From Volutella citrinella (lineage: Eukaryota > Ascomycota > Sordariomycetes > Hypocreales > Nectriaceae): DNA of 64,000 nt. The notes beneath the pieces were generated by a model. That model was not told the DNA's origin and did no database searches. It saw nothing but the letters and a program-made list of their open reading frames with translations. Shown here in pieces: positions 13,786-24,566 of this stretch; the stretch's first letter is position 1; every line of letters begins with the position of its first letter. The position numbers and the translations under genes were made by a program. Where the stretch lies: contig JAWZSP010000007.1 of the NCBI GenBank assembly GCA_034401135.1, forward strand, positions 2,232,001 through 2,296,000, given 5' to 3'.

Positions 13786-16723
13786 ATGCATGACTCGAGG
13801 AACAGTGACCGGACTCCTGTCCATTATACAATGAAAACCCCCGCGAGACACTCGCCATCGGCCTCACAATCGCATCCCTACTCTTCTCATTCGCACTCGC
13901 ACTCGCAGTCCCTGCGCTCCTCCAAACTGCCGAAACCCTCATCGACACCGGTCGCCTCGCCTCGCATGGCCTACTCTGTCGGCCAATCCATGCCGCCGAA
14001 GCTTTCGCCGCGAGTCCTGCCCGATGCCAGAGCCCCAAGCCCCAACTACTTCGGTCTTGTCGTCGAGTCGGGAAACGACGTGCGCGAATCCGGTGGCCTG
14101 CCCCGAGACGCATGGAGCCCGTCGTCGTCTGTCAAGTCCTTTACGGCCTCGATCCCCAAACAGGTCCCGCTCGATGCAAACTCCGAATTCGAGGCCTTCA
14201 AGAGACAGGCCGATATCAACAGGGGCAAGTCGTTTGCTCTGCCAACGAGCCACTTCGCTATCCCTGGATCTACTGGCGTCGCTCCTGCCCGGCCAAAGCC
14301 TCCTGTGAGATGGCACACCCACTCAAGCGAGACGGGCACGGAATCACCCTTTGGACGCGCGCAAACCAATGTCGCAAAGGACCGGACGGTCAACCGGACG
14401 GATGTTGACCAAGACAGTCTCCACGACTCGGCGTATGTATCCTCGGACTCGAAGCGGAATTCCGAATCGTCGCTGCATTCACATCCCGCACCGGCCTTCA
14501 ACCTTTCGCTGCCCAAATTCGAGTCGCCAGGTCCAATGGATTCTAATCAGAAGCGCACTAACTTGACCCGTTCTGAAGACAAGGATCCGCGGTTGTCCGT
14601 AATGGAACACCGACCCGATCCTCCGTCGCCGGTCTTGAATGGTCTGAAGCGAGCTGAAACCGTCCCCCTCAATCTCGAGGGCCAGCCGTCGATGATATCC
14701 GGATCGCAACTCCGGGATATGATGAAGAACATCAAAGAAAACCGACTTCTCATTCTAGATATTCGATCCTCGCAGAACTACGCGCAGTCTCGAATCAGCG
14801 GCGCACTCAATCTCTGCATCCCAACTACTCTTCTGAAGCGAGCCACGTTCAACATCCAAAAACTCCAGCAGACATTCCATGCTGGCAAGCAATCGACTAG
14901 GTTTTCCAAGTGGCGCGATACGGATTACATTGTCGTCTATGACGCGCACTCTTCGGAGAAACGCGATGCTGTCACCGCCCAGAACATGATTAAGAAGTTC
15001 ACTAACGAGGGGTACTCCGGCGGAACCTGCATCCTGCGCGGTGGCTTTAATTCCTTCCAGGAAAACTACTCAGACCTCGTCGATTACCAATCCACTGCTG
15101 AAACTCCTGGTCGGTGTGGTTCCTTGGGTCAGGGCACTGGCCTCGCGCCCGTTATTGGCGGTGTGATGCTTCCGACAGCTGGGAATGCTAACAACCCCTT
15201 CTTCTCTAATATTCGACAAAACATGGACTTGGCGGATGGAGTCGGCCAATTCGATGTGACTCGCCCCAGTGTTCTGGACTCACCGGCACTGCCACAGTGG
15301 TTGCGTGAAGCAGCAGCGACTACTGACCATGGCAAGAAAGTATCCTCGAAGTTCCTAAACATAGAGGTCGAAGAGCAATCCCGGATGAAATCTGCATACT
15401 CATCATTCAGCATCAATGGCAAGGAGCAGTGCCACAGCAAGGTTCAACTCTGTGGTGTCGAGAAGGGAGGCAAAAACCGATACAAGGATATCCTACCATT
15501 CGAACACGCCCGGGTCAAGCTCCAGGAGAAACCAAATGGCTCATGCGATTATGTCAATGCCAGTCACATCAAGGCCTCGAGGAGCAACAAGCGATACATT
15601 GCCACCCAGGGCCCTCTGCCGGCTACTTTTGATGTAAGCATCGGTGCGAAAACAGGACTAGATATGACTGATGACACGTATTTAGGATTTCTGGTCTGTC
15701 ATTTGGGAGCAAGACGTCCGCGTCATTGTCATGTTAACTGCCGAGACTGAAGGTGGCCAGTTGAAGTGCCACCCTTACTGGAAGGGTCGGGACTTTGGCG
15801 CCATCCGATTGAAGTCCATTTCAGAGAAGAAGGTGTCACTGGACATCGACAAACACAGGTCGGATTCGCATGCAACACCTGGACCTACCAGTAGCGAATA
15901 CAGTCGGCGACGTGCCAACACGACAACCTCAGTCGAGACCTCATCACCACTGCCCAAGCTGCACAACCAAGCAGAGACACCGTACGTCATTGTCAGAAAG
16001 TTTGCACTTTCTCACTCTGCACACCCCTTCGAGCCGATGCGAGAGATCACACACTTGCATTTCCCTGCATGGCCAGATTTCGGAACTCCTGCCCAGCCCT
16101 CGCACCTGCTCGCCCTAATCGAACTCGCAAACGTGATGCAAAGGTCAGCTCTGCCAGTGGATTCGGCTTCGGTTGTCGGTTCACGGAGCTCGCCCACGGA
16201 GCCCCTGCCGATTACCTGGTACGATGAGCCGGAGTCGGATGCGAACTCCCGGCCGATGTTGGTCCACTGCTCGGCTGGCTGCGGACGCACCGGGACGTTT
16301 TGCACAGTGGACAGCGTGATCGACATGTTGAAGCGCCAACGACAGGGCAGGAGCAGCGCCCCCCGCACAGCTAGGGATCACGAGGGCGACGTTCGGATGG
16401 GCGATTGTGGAGGCGACGTTTCTCCTCGAAACAACAAACAGACAAACTACTTTGCTTCACCGCAACGTCCTAATTTGGAGAGACGCAAGTCCCGAGGATC
16501 GTCGACGATCGACTCCAGTTGGATTAATGATGACGAGGTGGATTTGATTCAGAAGACCGTGGAAGACTTCCGAGAACAGAGGCTGAGCATGGTACAGAGT
16601 CTCCGGCAGTTTGTGCTCTGCTACGAGACGGTACTTGAATGGGTTTCACGAATGAATGAGCGTGGAACGAATGTGCCGAACGGGAGAATGCGGAGCGGCA
16701 GTCTCCAGCAACCCCGTCGATGA
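13786..16723 (+). CDS. Protein tyrosine phosphatase with N-terminal rhodanese/CH2 domain (Pyp1/Ptp2-3 type)
   Basis: Predicted to dephosphorylate phosphotyrosine, most likely on stress MAP kinases, as yeast Ptp2/Ptp3 and fission yeast Pyp1 do. The model is join(13786..15633, 15686..16723), 961 residues; the 52-bp intron (GTAAGC..TTTAG) restores [13 protein letters not shown]. About 300 disordered Ser/Pro/His-rich residues come first. A rhodanese-like domain follows (about 300-440) whose active-loop position reads [11 protein letters not shown] and has no catalytic Cys, so it is probably a kinase-docking module. The PTP domain starts near 525 and contains [12 protein letters not shown], the WPD loop (Trp745, Asp747) and the signature [10 protein letters not shown] with nucleophile Cys811 and Arg817. 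Two polar insertions typical of fungal enzymes interrupt it. The upstream frame stays open for at least 225 bases without an ATG, so 13786 is the first in-frame start. The family is certain; the substrate is inferred. Confidence 0.92.
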
Positions 16724-19564
16724 GCCATGTTTGCGTGACGTGGTTTGGGGAGACGGACTGTGCATCGACACTGCCCACTGGTATTTGATGAAGAAGAAGG
16801 ATCATCATGGCATTGGGATGGGTATCAAGGCAACACACAATAAAGAGGGGTAACACAGGAGTGAAAACGGCCCCAAAGTAGGCCAGGCGTTTCGACAGGA
16901 CGACTCGTTGATTTTACTGGATGATTTTTTCTTTCATCTACTTTTATAGGGTTGCTGTCCACTATCACCCCAGCTGGTGGGAGTGGCGCATCTCACTTTC
17001 CCTGGAGAGAGCATACTATCTGCATCGGGGGGATTGACGCAAATGCGAAAATAAAAGTCGGACGGGATGGGTTTTCGGAGCTCCTTTCTTGGGCCCGTGG
17101 CAGTCCTTGCGTTGTGTACAATAGAGTTGGGCTATGGACTCCCATGATGGGGGTGGTTATGAAAGAGCGTACATGTGTGTATTAGCAGGTTAACGCGACA
17201 ATGGATTTGAACAATGAATACGCCAACGCAATATCACTCATGCGGTTTGTTTAACAGGAATATACCGTCATGCGCGCAAGACGAAACTTGAACAAAAATC
17301 GTGTCCCGTCCACTGAGATTGCACCAGCTGTGGGGAAGCCAGGTGACAATGATCAAGTTAAAGCAATACCTAGGTACTCTAGGAATATGAGATGGAGCTG
17401 TAAGGTGAGGCAGCTCGCTGCCGTGGCGTTTGTCAGTTGGGTAGCACTGGCAAGTCGTGGGGCTGTCAGTGAATGGTACGGATGGCCTCCATGCGAGTCT
17501 GGATGCCGTCATGGGGTATGGCGTCAGATAGGACGACTCGTGCGATTGGCCCGACGGATGCGGCGCGCCTGGGAGGGAGCGAGGCGGGAGGGACGCATGA
17601 AGGTGATTGATTGACATTCACATACGGGTGTGCCGGGACAGGCAACGGGAAGTCTCTGATATTGACATGCTGGCGTATAATACCGCGGGATGTGCTGTGT
17701 ATTGAAGCTCAGGTGGTGCCAGACAGAGCGTTGCAGCTAGAGGTAAGACCACGGCTGCCACAGGGACTAGGGGCTTCAGGCCGTCATGCAAAACACGAGA
17801 GCGATAGATGGCTTGTCTGGGATACGATGAGTTTCGATGATCTGCCTGTCTGGGCTTTCAGTGGGCGGCCGGGTTGAGCAGGCGGGCGCACTGCCGCTGC
17901 CACATCCATGTGAAGTGCAGTATGCGGAGCATTCAATCCAGCAGTTGACAGCCTGGGGGTGGCAGCATCACTTCCGGGTTGTCTTATTTTGTCAAGCAGA
18001 ATCCTCCAGCGACACGACATAACAAAAACCAGATTGGTGTTGGAGAGAGAGGGCACTTGGAAGAGGTCAACAGGCGCATTGAATCCAAACGAGTGCACGG
18101 GCGGTTATTGCTGTTAATGGGGCTGGCTAATGGCGTGTCTGTGGTAGGTAAGGAATCCCTTGCCTGTGGTGAGGTGCTCAGCTGAAATCTGCAATGCGGG
18201 GGGCACCGTCAGTGGGGCATCGCAGCAGATCTTGGCGACCACAGGTGACGCCCCGGGGTATGCAGCTCTCGTGCATAATAATGGGCATCGAGAATAACAA
18301 CAGTTACTGATGGGCACGCCGCCCTTCCCGGTCATGGGTGCCAACAAACCTCAAATGCGCCTACTATCTCTGACCACGAAAAGGACCAGCATTGCAAATC
18401 GTCGCCCGGCGCAATTCGCTGGTGACACACACGCTGCCACGCTTACGCAGAGCCCGGAACGTTGCAGGTGCCAGCGACAGCCTGCGTAAGCATTCCGGGT
18501 CTCTGGAACCTTCTTTGATCCCGCCGACGCCGTCGCCCACAAATTCCCACCACCATGACCGTCGACAGCATCAGTGGTTACACCAATGGCCAGAAATACT
18601 TGCCAACCAAGATAGCACTGCACTCCCGTAATAGTAGTACCTTCAATAAGTGACGTTGAAGAGAATCATGCGCTCGATGGGCGACGATACACTTGCCTAG
18701 GGAGCCAACTACTGTAAACCTACCAGCCACCTTGATTTCAGTATTGGCTGGCTGCCTTGCCTGATGTGTGAGAGCTGACTGCTGCACGACGTCTGGCTGC
18801 CTGCTGCTCTGGTTGGCCTCAGTCCAGAAGCTACGACACATTGCTGCCCGGGTCACGGCATTACCACTCAAACATGGAAGCATGAAAGTCACCCGCGCAC
18901 GCCCTTATCCCCATGCTATCGTAGCTGCAGCTCCCATGACTGACTCCTGCACCTTCTCCTCCAATCTCGCTACACCTGAACCGTGTGTGTGTGAGGTGAG
19001 TTGAGCGGTGCGCCCGTCAGTCAGTGCCACTCAGTGACCTGGTGGCGGGCATCCCGCTATTTTGGCGCAATCGGCGGCGCACGAGGCGTGACTACGCGCC
19101 GGTTGGAGACTGTCTGGTCCGCATAGTTGGGCGTGGCAGGCCACAGCGCACCAGAGCGTGACAGTCTGGCAGACGCTACCACCCACCCCCACCCCCTGGA
19201 AGGAGCCCGAAGCCCTCATTTGTTGCTGATTCATCCCACGGCGCCACGACCGGCTGGGGGGGTACGCCTTCCTCCCAAGCTTCTGACGAACCGCTTACCG
19301 ACGCTTCCAACTTGAAACACAACGAGAGAGCTTCCCGGGCAGTCTTCCTCGAGCCGGCAACGAGGAGTCTAAAACGCCCCCGAGCCTGCTCAGTCCCTCT
19401 CCAGACTCTCCCTCTTCCAACCCACCAGGCACCAGCACCATCACATCACCAGGACGCACTGCGCAGCCCACCACCACTAGCCCTGTAACTTATCTGGGCT
19501 ACCACCAGAACAACAACAACAACAGAGAACCAGTCACTCGTTCACCACCCCGGCGCTGCCTGCC
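16724..19564. other. Intergenic region between the phosphatase and sok1 genes (about 2.8 kb)
   Basis: No recognisable gene. Frames up to about 115 codons exist (for example 17270-17614 plus) but have skewed Arg-rich composition and no identifiable motif. The last 250 bases before 19565 are C-rich and then contain a CAA-repeat leader, which fits a transcribed 5' untranslated region of the downstream gene. Confidence 0.55.
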
Positions 19565-22500
19565 ATGACAGAGCTGTCGCCAGCCACCGACACCATGCGG
19601 CGTGCTTCCCTCGACCTTGAGCTCGGCGACTCTCCGCTCGCCAGCAACCTCGATGGAGCCAGTGACAGCCCGCCGGGCGAGCCCATGGACACCGATGTCG
19701 ATCTTTCCATGCCCCCGGCCGAAGAAGACGTTCTTGACCAAGACTCACGAATCTACACGCCGCCACCCCGCATCGCCGCGCGCTTCTATAGGCCATCGCA
19801 GGCACGTCGCCGCGACTCTGCCGCATCCTCGCGCCGCAACTCCATCTCGTCTGCACACTCTCGTTGTTCGTCCATCCAGCCGACCAGTCACCGCGGAGGG
19901 GAGCAGAGCAAGCATGTCGCCCAACACCTCAGACGCGCATCGTTTCTTGAAGACCGCCGGGCTCGTCTCGCAGACCGTGCCGCCCACGCCGAAAAGGTCC
20001 GCATGCGTGCTGCCCTCGCCAAGGCGACACAGCGAGACATGTCAGTGTCCGAGGAGCGTGCCCTTGCCGCCCAGCAGGCTAGGGAGCGCAATTTGGCCGA
20101 GATTGTGGCCAACTGTGCCGAGGAGGTCAAGAAGGCCAAGCAGGTGGCCGAATTCATGAAGGAGAAACGCGAGCAGGAGCTGGTTAGGATGAGGACCCAG
20201 ATGGAGGAAAGGATGGCCGAGGCCGAGAGACGGAGGGAAGAGCTTCTCAAGCAGAACGCTACTCGCCGAAGCCGCGGCCAGAGTGTCATGGCGCGGAAGC
20301 CATCCGAAACTGACGCCATGCCCCAGGCAGCCGACCAAGCAACCCGAAAACTTAGCGAAGAGGATGCCACCGCACGCCTGCAAGGCTGGTGGCGCGGCCA
20401 GTTGAGGAAGCGGACAATTCATGAGTTCAACAACTTGGGCCTGTCCGTCGATGGCATCAGAGACACGCAGTTTGATACCGTCGTAGAGCTGTTGGCACAG
20501 GAAAAGGTTCTGCTCATCACTGCTCGGTTACTGCGAACCTGTGGCCTTTACGAGGGCGACCCAGGCTCTGTCGAGGAGATGGCGGCTGTCCGTGCGTTCC
20601 TCAGTGCCTTTCTGATTCTGGGGCACCCAAACCAGGTGCTCAGCAACAAGATTGACAATGGGGATAGCGACGTCATCGACGCGCTGAACTCACACCGACT
20701 GCCATCGGCAGATCTTGCCAACCCGCAGCTGCAAGCCCTTGTTGGCAAGGCGCGGGATGTGCTCATTTGCTTCGAAAACATCCTTGCCCGGCTGACGGCG
20801 GCAAACCGTTACACAATGCCACCCGCGTTGAAGAAGACGCTACCGGAAGCCTACGCAACGTTTTACAACGCCTTCATTGCGTGGAAATCACGGGATTCCA
20901 ATGCCCTCATCGAGGTTATGCTGATGCAGTTCGTTGAACTCGATGCCATCTTCCACACCGTAAAGGACACCACAGACGATGCTGCCACCGCCCTCTATCG
21001 ACAGAGCATCCAGGACAACCAGCTGATGCTCATTGTGCGCATCAAGAAGCTCGCGGGCCCGGAGAAGGGCAAGAAGATGATCTTCGACGCCGTGGCCGAG
21101 GCCAGGAAGTCTCGTGCTACCAAGAAGCGCACCGGCGACACCAAGCCACGTGTCGCAGAGAGCGCATCATCTGAGGCCTCTGAGGCCGCAACGCAGACCC
21201 TCACACCCCCTCCCACGCCGGCCGGCAACAGGCAGACCAAGCGACCTGTCGTCAAGACCGGCCTCAATGGCCTTCTCCCAGACAATAGAATCGTGGTGCA
21301 TGAGCTGGCCATCAACAAGGAGTACCAAATACCCTCTGAGGAGTACAAGGAGCAGCAGGCCCAGATCGCACGACCTCTGTATCACCAGATGAGGGAGCAC
21401 CTCGATGATGGCGACAATGGCACTAACTTTACCTTTTTCGCTCTGATGGCTAGCAACATCAAGGATAAGCTGCAGCGGCTCTTGAAGCCCGGCAATTCCA
21501 TGTACAATCTTATTGGCGAGATTCTAGATCCAGAGCTTGCGAAGCGGCAGTTTGCCCTGGGCAACTTCTCGTACGAGAAGTTCTTCACGGCCATGGGGTC
21601 TCTGCTACCCAAGCTGTGCGCCCCCTTCCGCGATGAAGAGGTCAAGGATTTGGTACAGAATAAGCTGGGAGACGGCAACATAATCGACAGAGTCGAGGCT
21701 CTCAACGGCTTCATCGATGTCATGCTGTGCGACTACATCAACTACCTCATGCGGGTGGCCGCGCCGCAGCTGATTGAATCTGCCGCGCAGTACGAGGCCA
21801 AGAGGTTCGCAGAGGATGTCGAGAAGGCCAACATGGGCCTCAATGTCGCGGAAGCCTCTTGGCGCTCAGCGCGCTCCAAGGTTCTGGCAGAGACTCAGAA
21901 GCGGGACCCCGAGGGCATCAACCACCCCCGGTCTCGCCCAACACCTGGACGCTTCTACGCACAGATGCTGGTGGACGTCTTCACGGGGCTGTCGCTGGCG
22001 CCTCTCGAGGATATCCCCGAGATGCTTCGGCTGGACCAGTCACGCATCAAGCAGGTCTCGACCATGATCCAGCGAATCATTACGGTCGGCGCTGTTCTCC
22101 TGCAAGCCAAGAACCTGCTGAAGCGGGATGTGAGGTCAGCCTGGAAGACGGAAGCCTCGCGCATCATGACAGTGCTCGAGTCCAACCACCCGCTCGCGAC
22201 TACTGTGGACGGGACCATGGCTGCGCTCGAGAGCGGCCGATCGATGCCAGCCGCGACAAAGAGCCATCTTCGGGCGCTTGTGACCAAGGTCCTGACTGCC
22301 AGCCAGGAGATGATGACGCAGGCGACGGAACCCCGCGAGCCGGTGCTGCGGCTCCTCCTCACGCGACTGCGTGGCAACATCCTCACGCGCCTGGCGCCTG
22401 GCTCGGCCAGCGAGAAGGTCAAGGCGGCCAACATGGCTGGGGAGAAGCTTGCCAGCCTGGGCCTGTCCGAGTTTGTGGACAAGGTCAGGCAGATTAGCGA

Positions 22501-22597
22501 CTTACTCGACAAGGTCGGCGCTGTCGACCGCGCAGCCCACGGCGAATGGTGGGATGCTGTAGCAACCAAAGTTGAACAGGATGATATTGCGGTATGA
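19565..22597 (+). CDS. sok1: TCP11-domain protein, Sok1-like cAMP/PKA pathway suppressor
   Basis: A single-exon gene of 1010 residues. Yeast SOK1 is a high-copy suppressor of loss of cAMP-dependent protein kinase; TCP11 proteins act in cAMP signalling, but their biochemistry is unclear. The first 120 residues are acidic and Ser/Pro-rich with an Arg-rich stretch. A long charged helix rich in Ala, Glu, Arg and Lys (about 125-240) is probably a coiled coil. An IQ-like motif, ATARLQGWWRGQLRKR, begins near residue 267, as often seen ahead of TCP11 domains. The TCP11 domain fills most of residues 300-1000, with a Lys/Thr/Pro-rich insertion near 510-565. The start is the first ATG after a CAA-rich leader. 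The family is well supported by domain order and length; the pathway role is inferred from yeast. Confidence 0.88.
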   Translation: MTELSPATDTMRRASLDLELGDSPLASNLDGASDSPPGEPMDTDVDLSMPPAEEDVLDQDSRIYTPPPRIAARFYRPSQARRRDSAASSRRNSISSAHSRCSSIQPTSHRGGEQSKHVAQHLRRASFLEDRRARLADRAAHAEKVRMRAALAKATQRDMSVSEERALAAQQARERNLAEIVANCAEEVKKAKQVAEFMKEKREQELVRMRTQMEERMAEAERRREELLKQNATRRSRGQSVMARKPSETDAMPQAADQATRKLSEEDATARLQGWWRGQLRKRTIHEFNNLGLSVDGIRDTQFDTVVELLAQEKVLLITARLLRTCGLYEGDPGSVEEMAAVRAFLSAFLILGHPNQVLSNKIDNGDSDVIDALNSHRLPSADLANPQLQALVGKARDVLICFENILARLTAANRYTMPPALKKTLPEAYATFYNAFIAWKSRDSNALIEVMLMQFVELDAIFHTVKDTTDDAATALYRQSIQDNQLMLIVRIKKLAGPEKGKKMIFDAVAEARKSRATKKRTGDTKPRVAESASSEASEAATQTLTPPPTPAGNRQTKRPVVKTGLNGLLPDNRIVVHELAINKEYQIPSEEYKEQQAQIARPLYHQMREHLDDGDNGTNFTFFALMASNIKDKLQRLLKPGNSMYNLIGEILDPELAKRQFALGNFSYEKFFTAMGSLLPKLCAPFRDEEVKDLVQNKLGDGNIIDRVEALNGFIDVMLCDYINYLMRVAAPQLIESAAQYEAKRFAEDVEKANMGLNVAEASWRSARSKVLAETQKRDPEGINHPRSRPTPGRFYAQMLVDVFTGLSLAPLEDIPEMLRLDQSRIKQVSTMIQRIITVGAVLLQAKNLLKRDVRSAWKTEASRIMTVLESNHPLATTVDGTMAALESGRSMPAATKSHLRALVTKVLTASQEMMTQATEPREPVLRLLLTRLRGNILTRLAPGSASEKVKAANMAGEKLASLGLSEFVDKVRQISDLLDKVGAVDRAAHGEWWDAVATKVEQDDIAV

Positions 22598-23421
22598 TTG
22601 CAGGATGGGGACTCTTGGTCCTCCGGATGATGGTTCATGGGACACGATATTTGGGAGGCTCGCATTCCGATTTTGTTCTTGGCGGGCGGCTGTTGGATCA
22701 TTTGGCCGCGCTTCTTTTAAGACTCATGTTCTTGTTCGACTGAGTTTGGTTCATGCGTGGCGTACAGGATGGGACAGCCCACAGCGGCTTGATTTGATTT
22801 CATGGGATCGGGACGGGCACGATCTATCGTTGCCAGTACATGTGGCAATGCACGTACAGCGTCATGGGCTTTTATTGTTGCGTTCGTTACAAAGACTGTT
22901 GTGCGCTCGGTTGTGAGCCTTGGATCGGTTGCATTATTCGAGGCTGCCCATCTAGGTAGAATACACGGAGAAGCATTTGCTGCCCTTTTTGACCATGCTT
23001 GACCACTTGAAATGATGTTTGATGCATCGGCCTCATTTCTATTGCATGACGATTGGGATAGGATATTACAGATCATGAGTTGGTTAGCAAGCACCGAACT
23101 AAGTCGAAGCCCACGTATCAACTATACAGAGTCTTAACAAGATATTGACTGATATTGTAAGACTTTCAAGGCTCAATCAATCCTGGGCATTGTAAAGTCG
23201 CTGCTAGTGGCTCCATCGTCTCCAACACGAGGCCAGTCAATTGCAACGACACTGCGTTGCTTATTCTAAGTAATGCTTCATGGGGTAATACTAGAGACGC
23301 CATGCTGGGCGAATTATCTTACGCATTTGACAACAAGGAAAATAAACAAACAAACAGGCCTCCTCCAATCCAACCCAGGCAAAAAATAACCCCGCGCAAG
23401 GCAAGGATGTATCAAAACCGC

Positions 23422-23426
23422 AAAAA
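23422..23426 (-). terminator. RNA polymerase III terminator of tRNA-Pro
   Basis: A run of five T on the minus strand begins 4 nt past the tRNA 3' end, the usual Pol III stop signal. Confidence 0.6.
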
Positions 23427-23429
23427 GAA

Positions 23430-23520
23430 GGGTCTGGCCGGGGATTGAACCCGGGACCTCTCGCAAGCTATGCTGTAGGGTTTGCCCTAAGCGAGAATCA
23501 TACCACTAGACCACCAGACC
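23430..23520 (-). tRNA. tRNA-Pro(AGG) with a 19-nt intron
   Basis: Read on the minus strand, the gene starts GGTCTGG and ends CCAGACC plus discriminator C, forming the seven-pair acceptor stem. The D arm reads TGGTCTAGTGG, the anticodon stem is CTCGC/GCGAG with loop TTAGGG-T, and the T arm is GGTTCAATC. Anticodon AGG decodes proline CCU and, with inosine, CCC. The 91-nt length exceeds a standard tRNA by 19 nt, accounted for by an intron directly after position 37 (one base past the anticodon), the usual eukaryotic site. The intron contains CCCTA, which can pair with the anticodon region TTAGGG, as expected for splicing-endonuclease substrates. Confidence 0.95.
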
Positions 23521-24019
23521 TTGTATGCGATCCCACTTGATGGTGGGTTGCTGTTGGTTGCGGTTGGGCATCGATATTAGTGTATATTAAGACGAAGGAT
23601 GGAGCTGCCCTGGCGGCTGGATATGCACCGCTCACCTTCCAAGGGCTTTGACCGTCGAAATATTGTTTCAATTAAACTCGAATTGATTATAATTAGACAA
23701 GTGTCCTTTCGGTTAGCTGTTTCGCCTCGACCCCAAACACAAAGAGCCAACTCTAACGGGTGAATTTGCCCAAGTGTGGCAAGAGCCGATGTCATGACTT
23801 GCGTATAGTAAGCCTTGGATCTCTCTGGTTGTCTCGCCCCATTCGTCGGCCAATCTCGTGGTAGGTTAGATTGTGGAGTTGACTGATGCGTCAGCGTGAA
23901 CCTGCTTGCTCGGCCGGAGGAACTGTGCTTCAGATCAATGCGGGTGATGTAAAGTATCAGCTGCATCTGTCTGCGCGGTGCGAGCTTGTTTTCTGTGAGC
24001 TCTTGGCCGGTTGAGGCAC

Positions 24020-24566
24020 TCAGAGAAGTTTCTGTGAGGGGCTCAGGGTTTGTTCTTCGGGACGTTCGATCTCCTGTGCTCCGACGCGGACATTCCAACC
24101 GGCTGACCCGGAGATCTTGCCTGTGCGTGTGTGTTAGTCAATGGCTGCGCATGTCGACAGTGCGAGGGACGCAGACGCACCTCGGACTCGCTTCCCGTCT
24201 CTTGACGCGCAGTGATCTACCAGAGTCTGGACCTTCCTGTGCACATCATCTCCTGGTACCATGATGTCGGCTGAGCCCTCGTTGCAGATCCAGATGCCCG
24301 AACTTGCAACTAAGTAGCAGTCAGGCCCCCCGGCGATGATCATGTCCTGGGGGGTGAAGCCGGACGACTCTGTAAGAGCCATTGCCGCATTTGTCGGGCC
24401 CTCGCCGCCGATGCCACAGTCAATGTCTCCCTGGGACGAACTGTCAGCTGAATCTGCCGTGTTGGAGTGTGGCCAGTGGACGCACGAAGACAGAGCGGGA
24501 TTCAATTGAGCGCGCAGCTAGAGTCGATGCTGCTGTTGTAACAGGCAGGAGCATGAGAGGTTTCAT
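24020..24566 (-). CDS. Small secreted cysteine-containing protein, candidate effector
   Basis: Three-exon gene, complement(24020..24120, 24181..24430, 24486..24566), 143 residues. Both introns are canonical (GTGCGT..GCTGACAG..CCCAG and GTGCGT..TGACTAAC..ACAG) and both join in phase, which strongly supports the model even though no exon is long. The N-terminus MKPLMLLPVTTAASTLAA looks like a signal peptide. The mature part has four cysteines (32, 65, 76, 101), a GIWICN motif around 72-77, a VDHC motif at 98-101 and a C-terminal GKISGS..WNVRV stretch. This arrangement resembles broad families of small secreted fungal proteins in which a Cys-flanked core is followed by a GG/WNV beta strand. I do not recognise a named family member. 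Such proteins often act outside the cell against hosts or competitors; that is inference. No neighbouring gene suggests a partner. Confidence 0.7.

Larger units (their letters stand above)
22598..24019. other. Intergenic region containing the tRNA-Pro gene
   Basis: This lies between the sok1 stop and the small secreted protein gene. Apart from the tRNA-Pro gene at 23430-23520, I recognise nothing. A 134-codon minus-strand frame at 22717-23121 lacks an ATG start and any motif and is treated as chance. An A-rich stretch lies at 23336-23430, just beyond the tRNA 3' end. Confidence 0.6.

Noticed and set aside
22717..23121. 134-codon minus-strand frame after sok1
   Set aside because: No ATG start, no recognisable motif, and it overlaps what should be the sok1 3' untranslated region.
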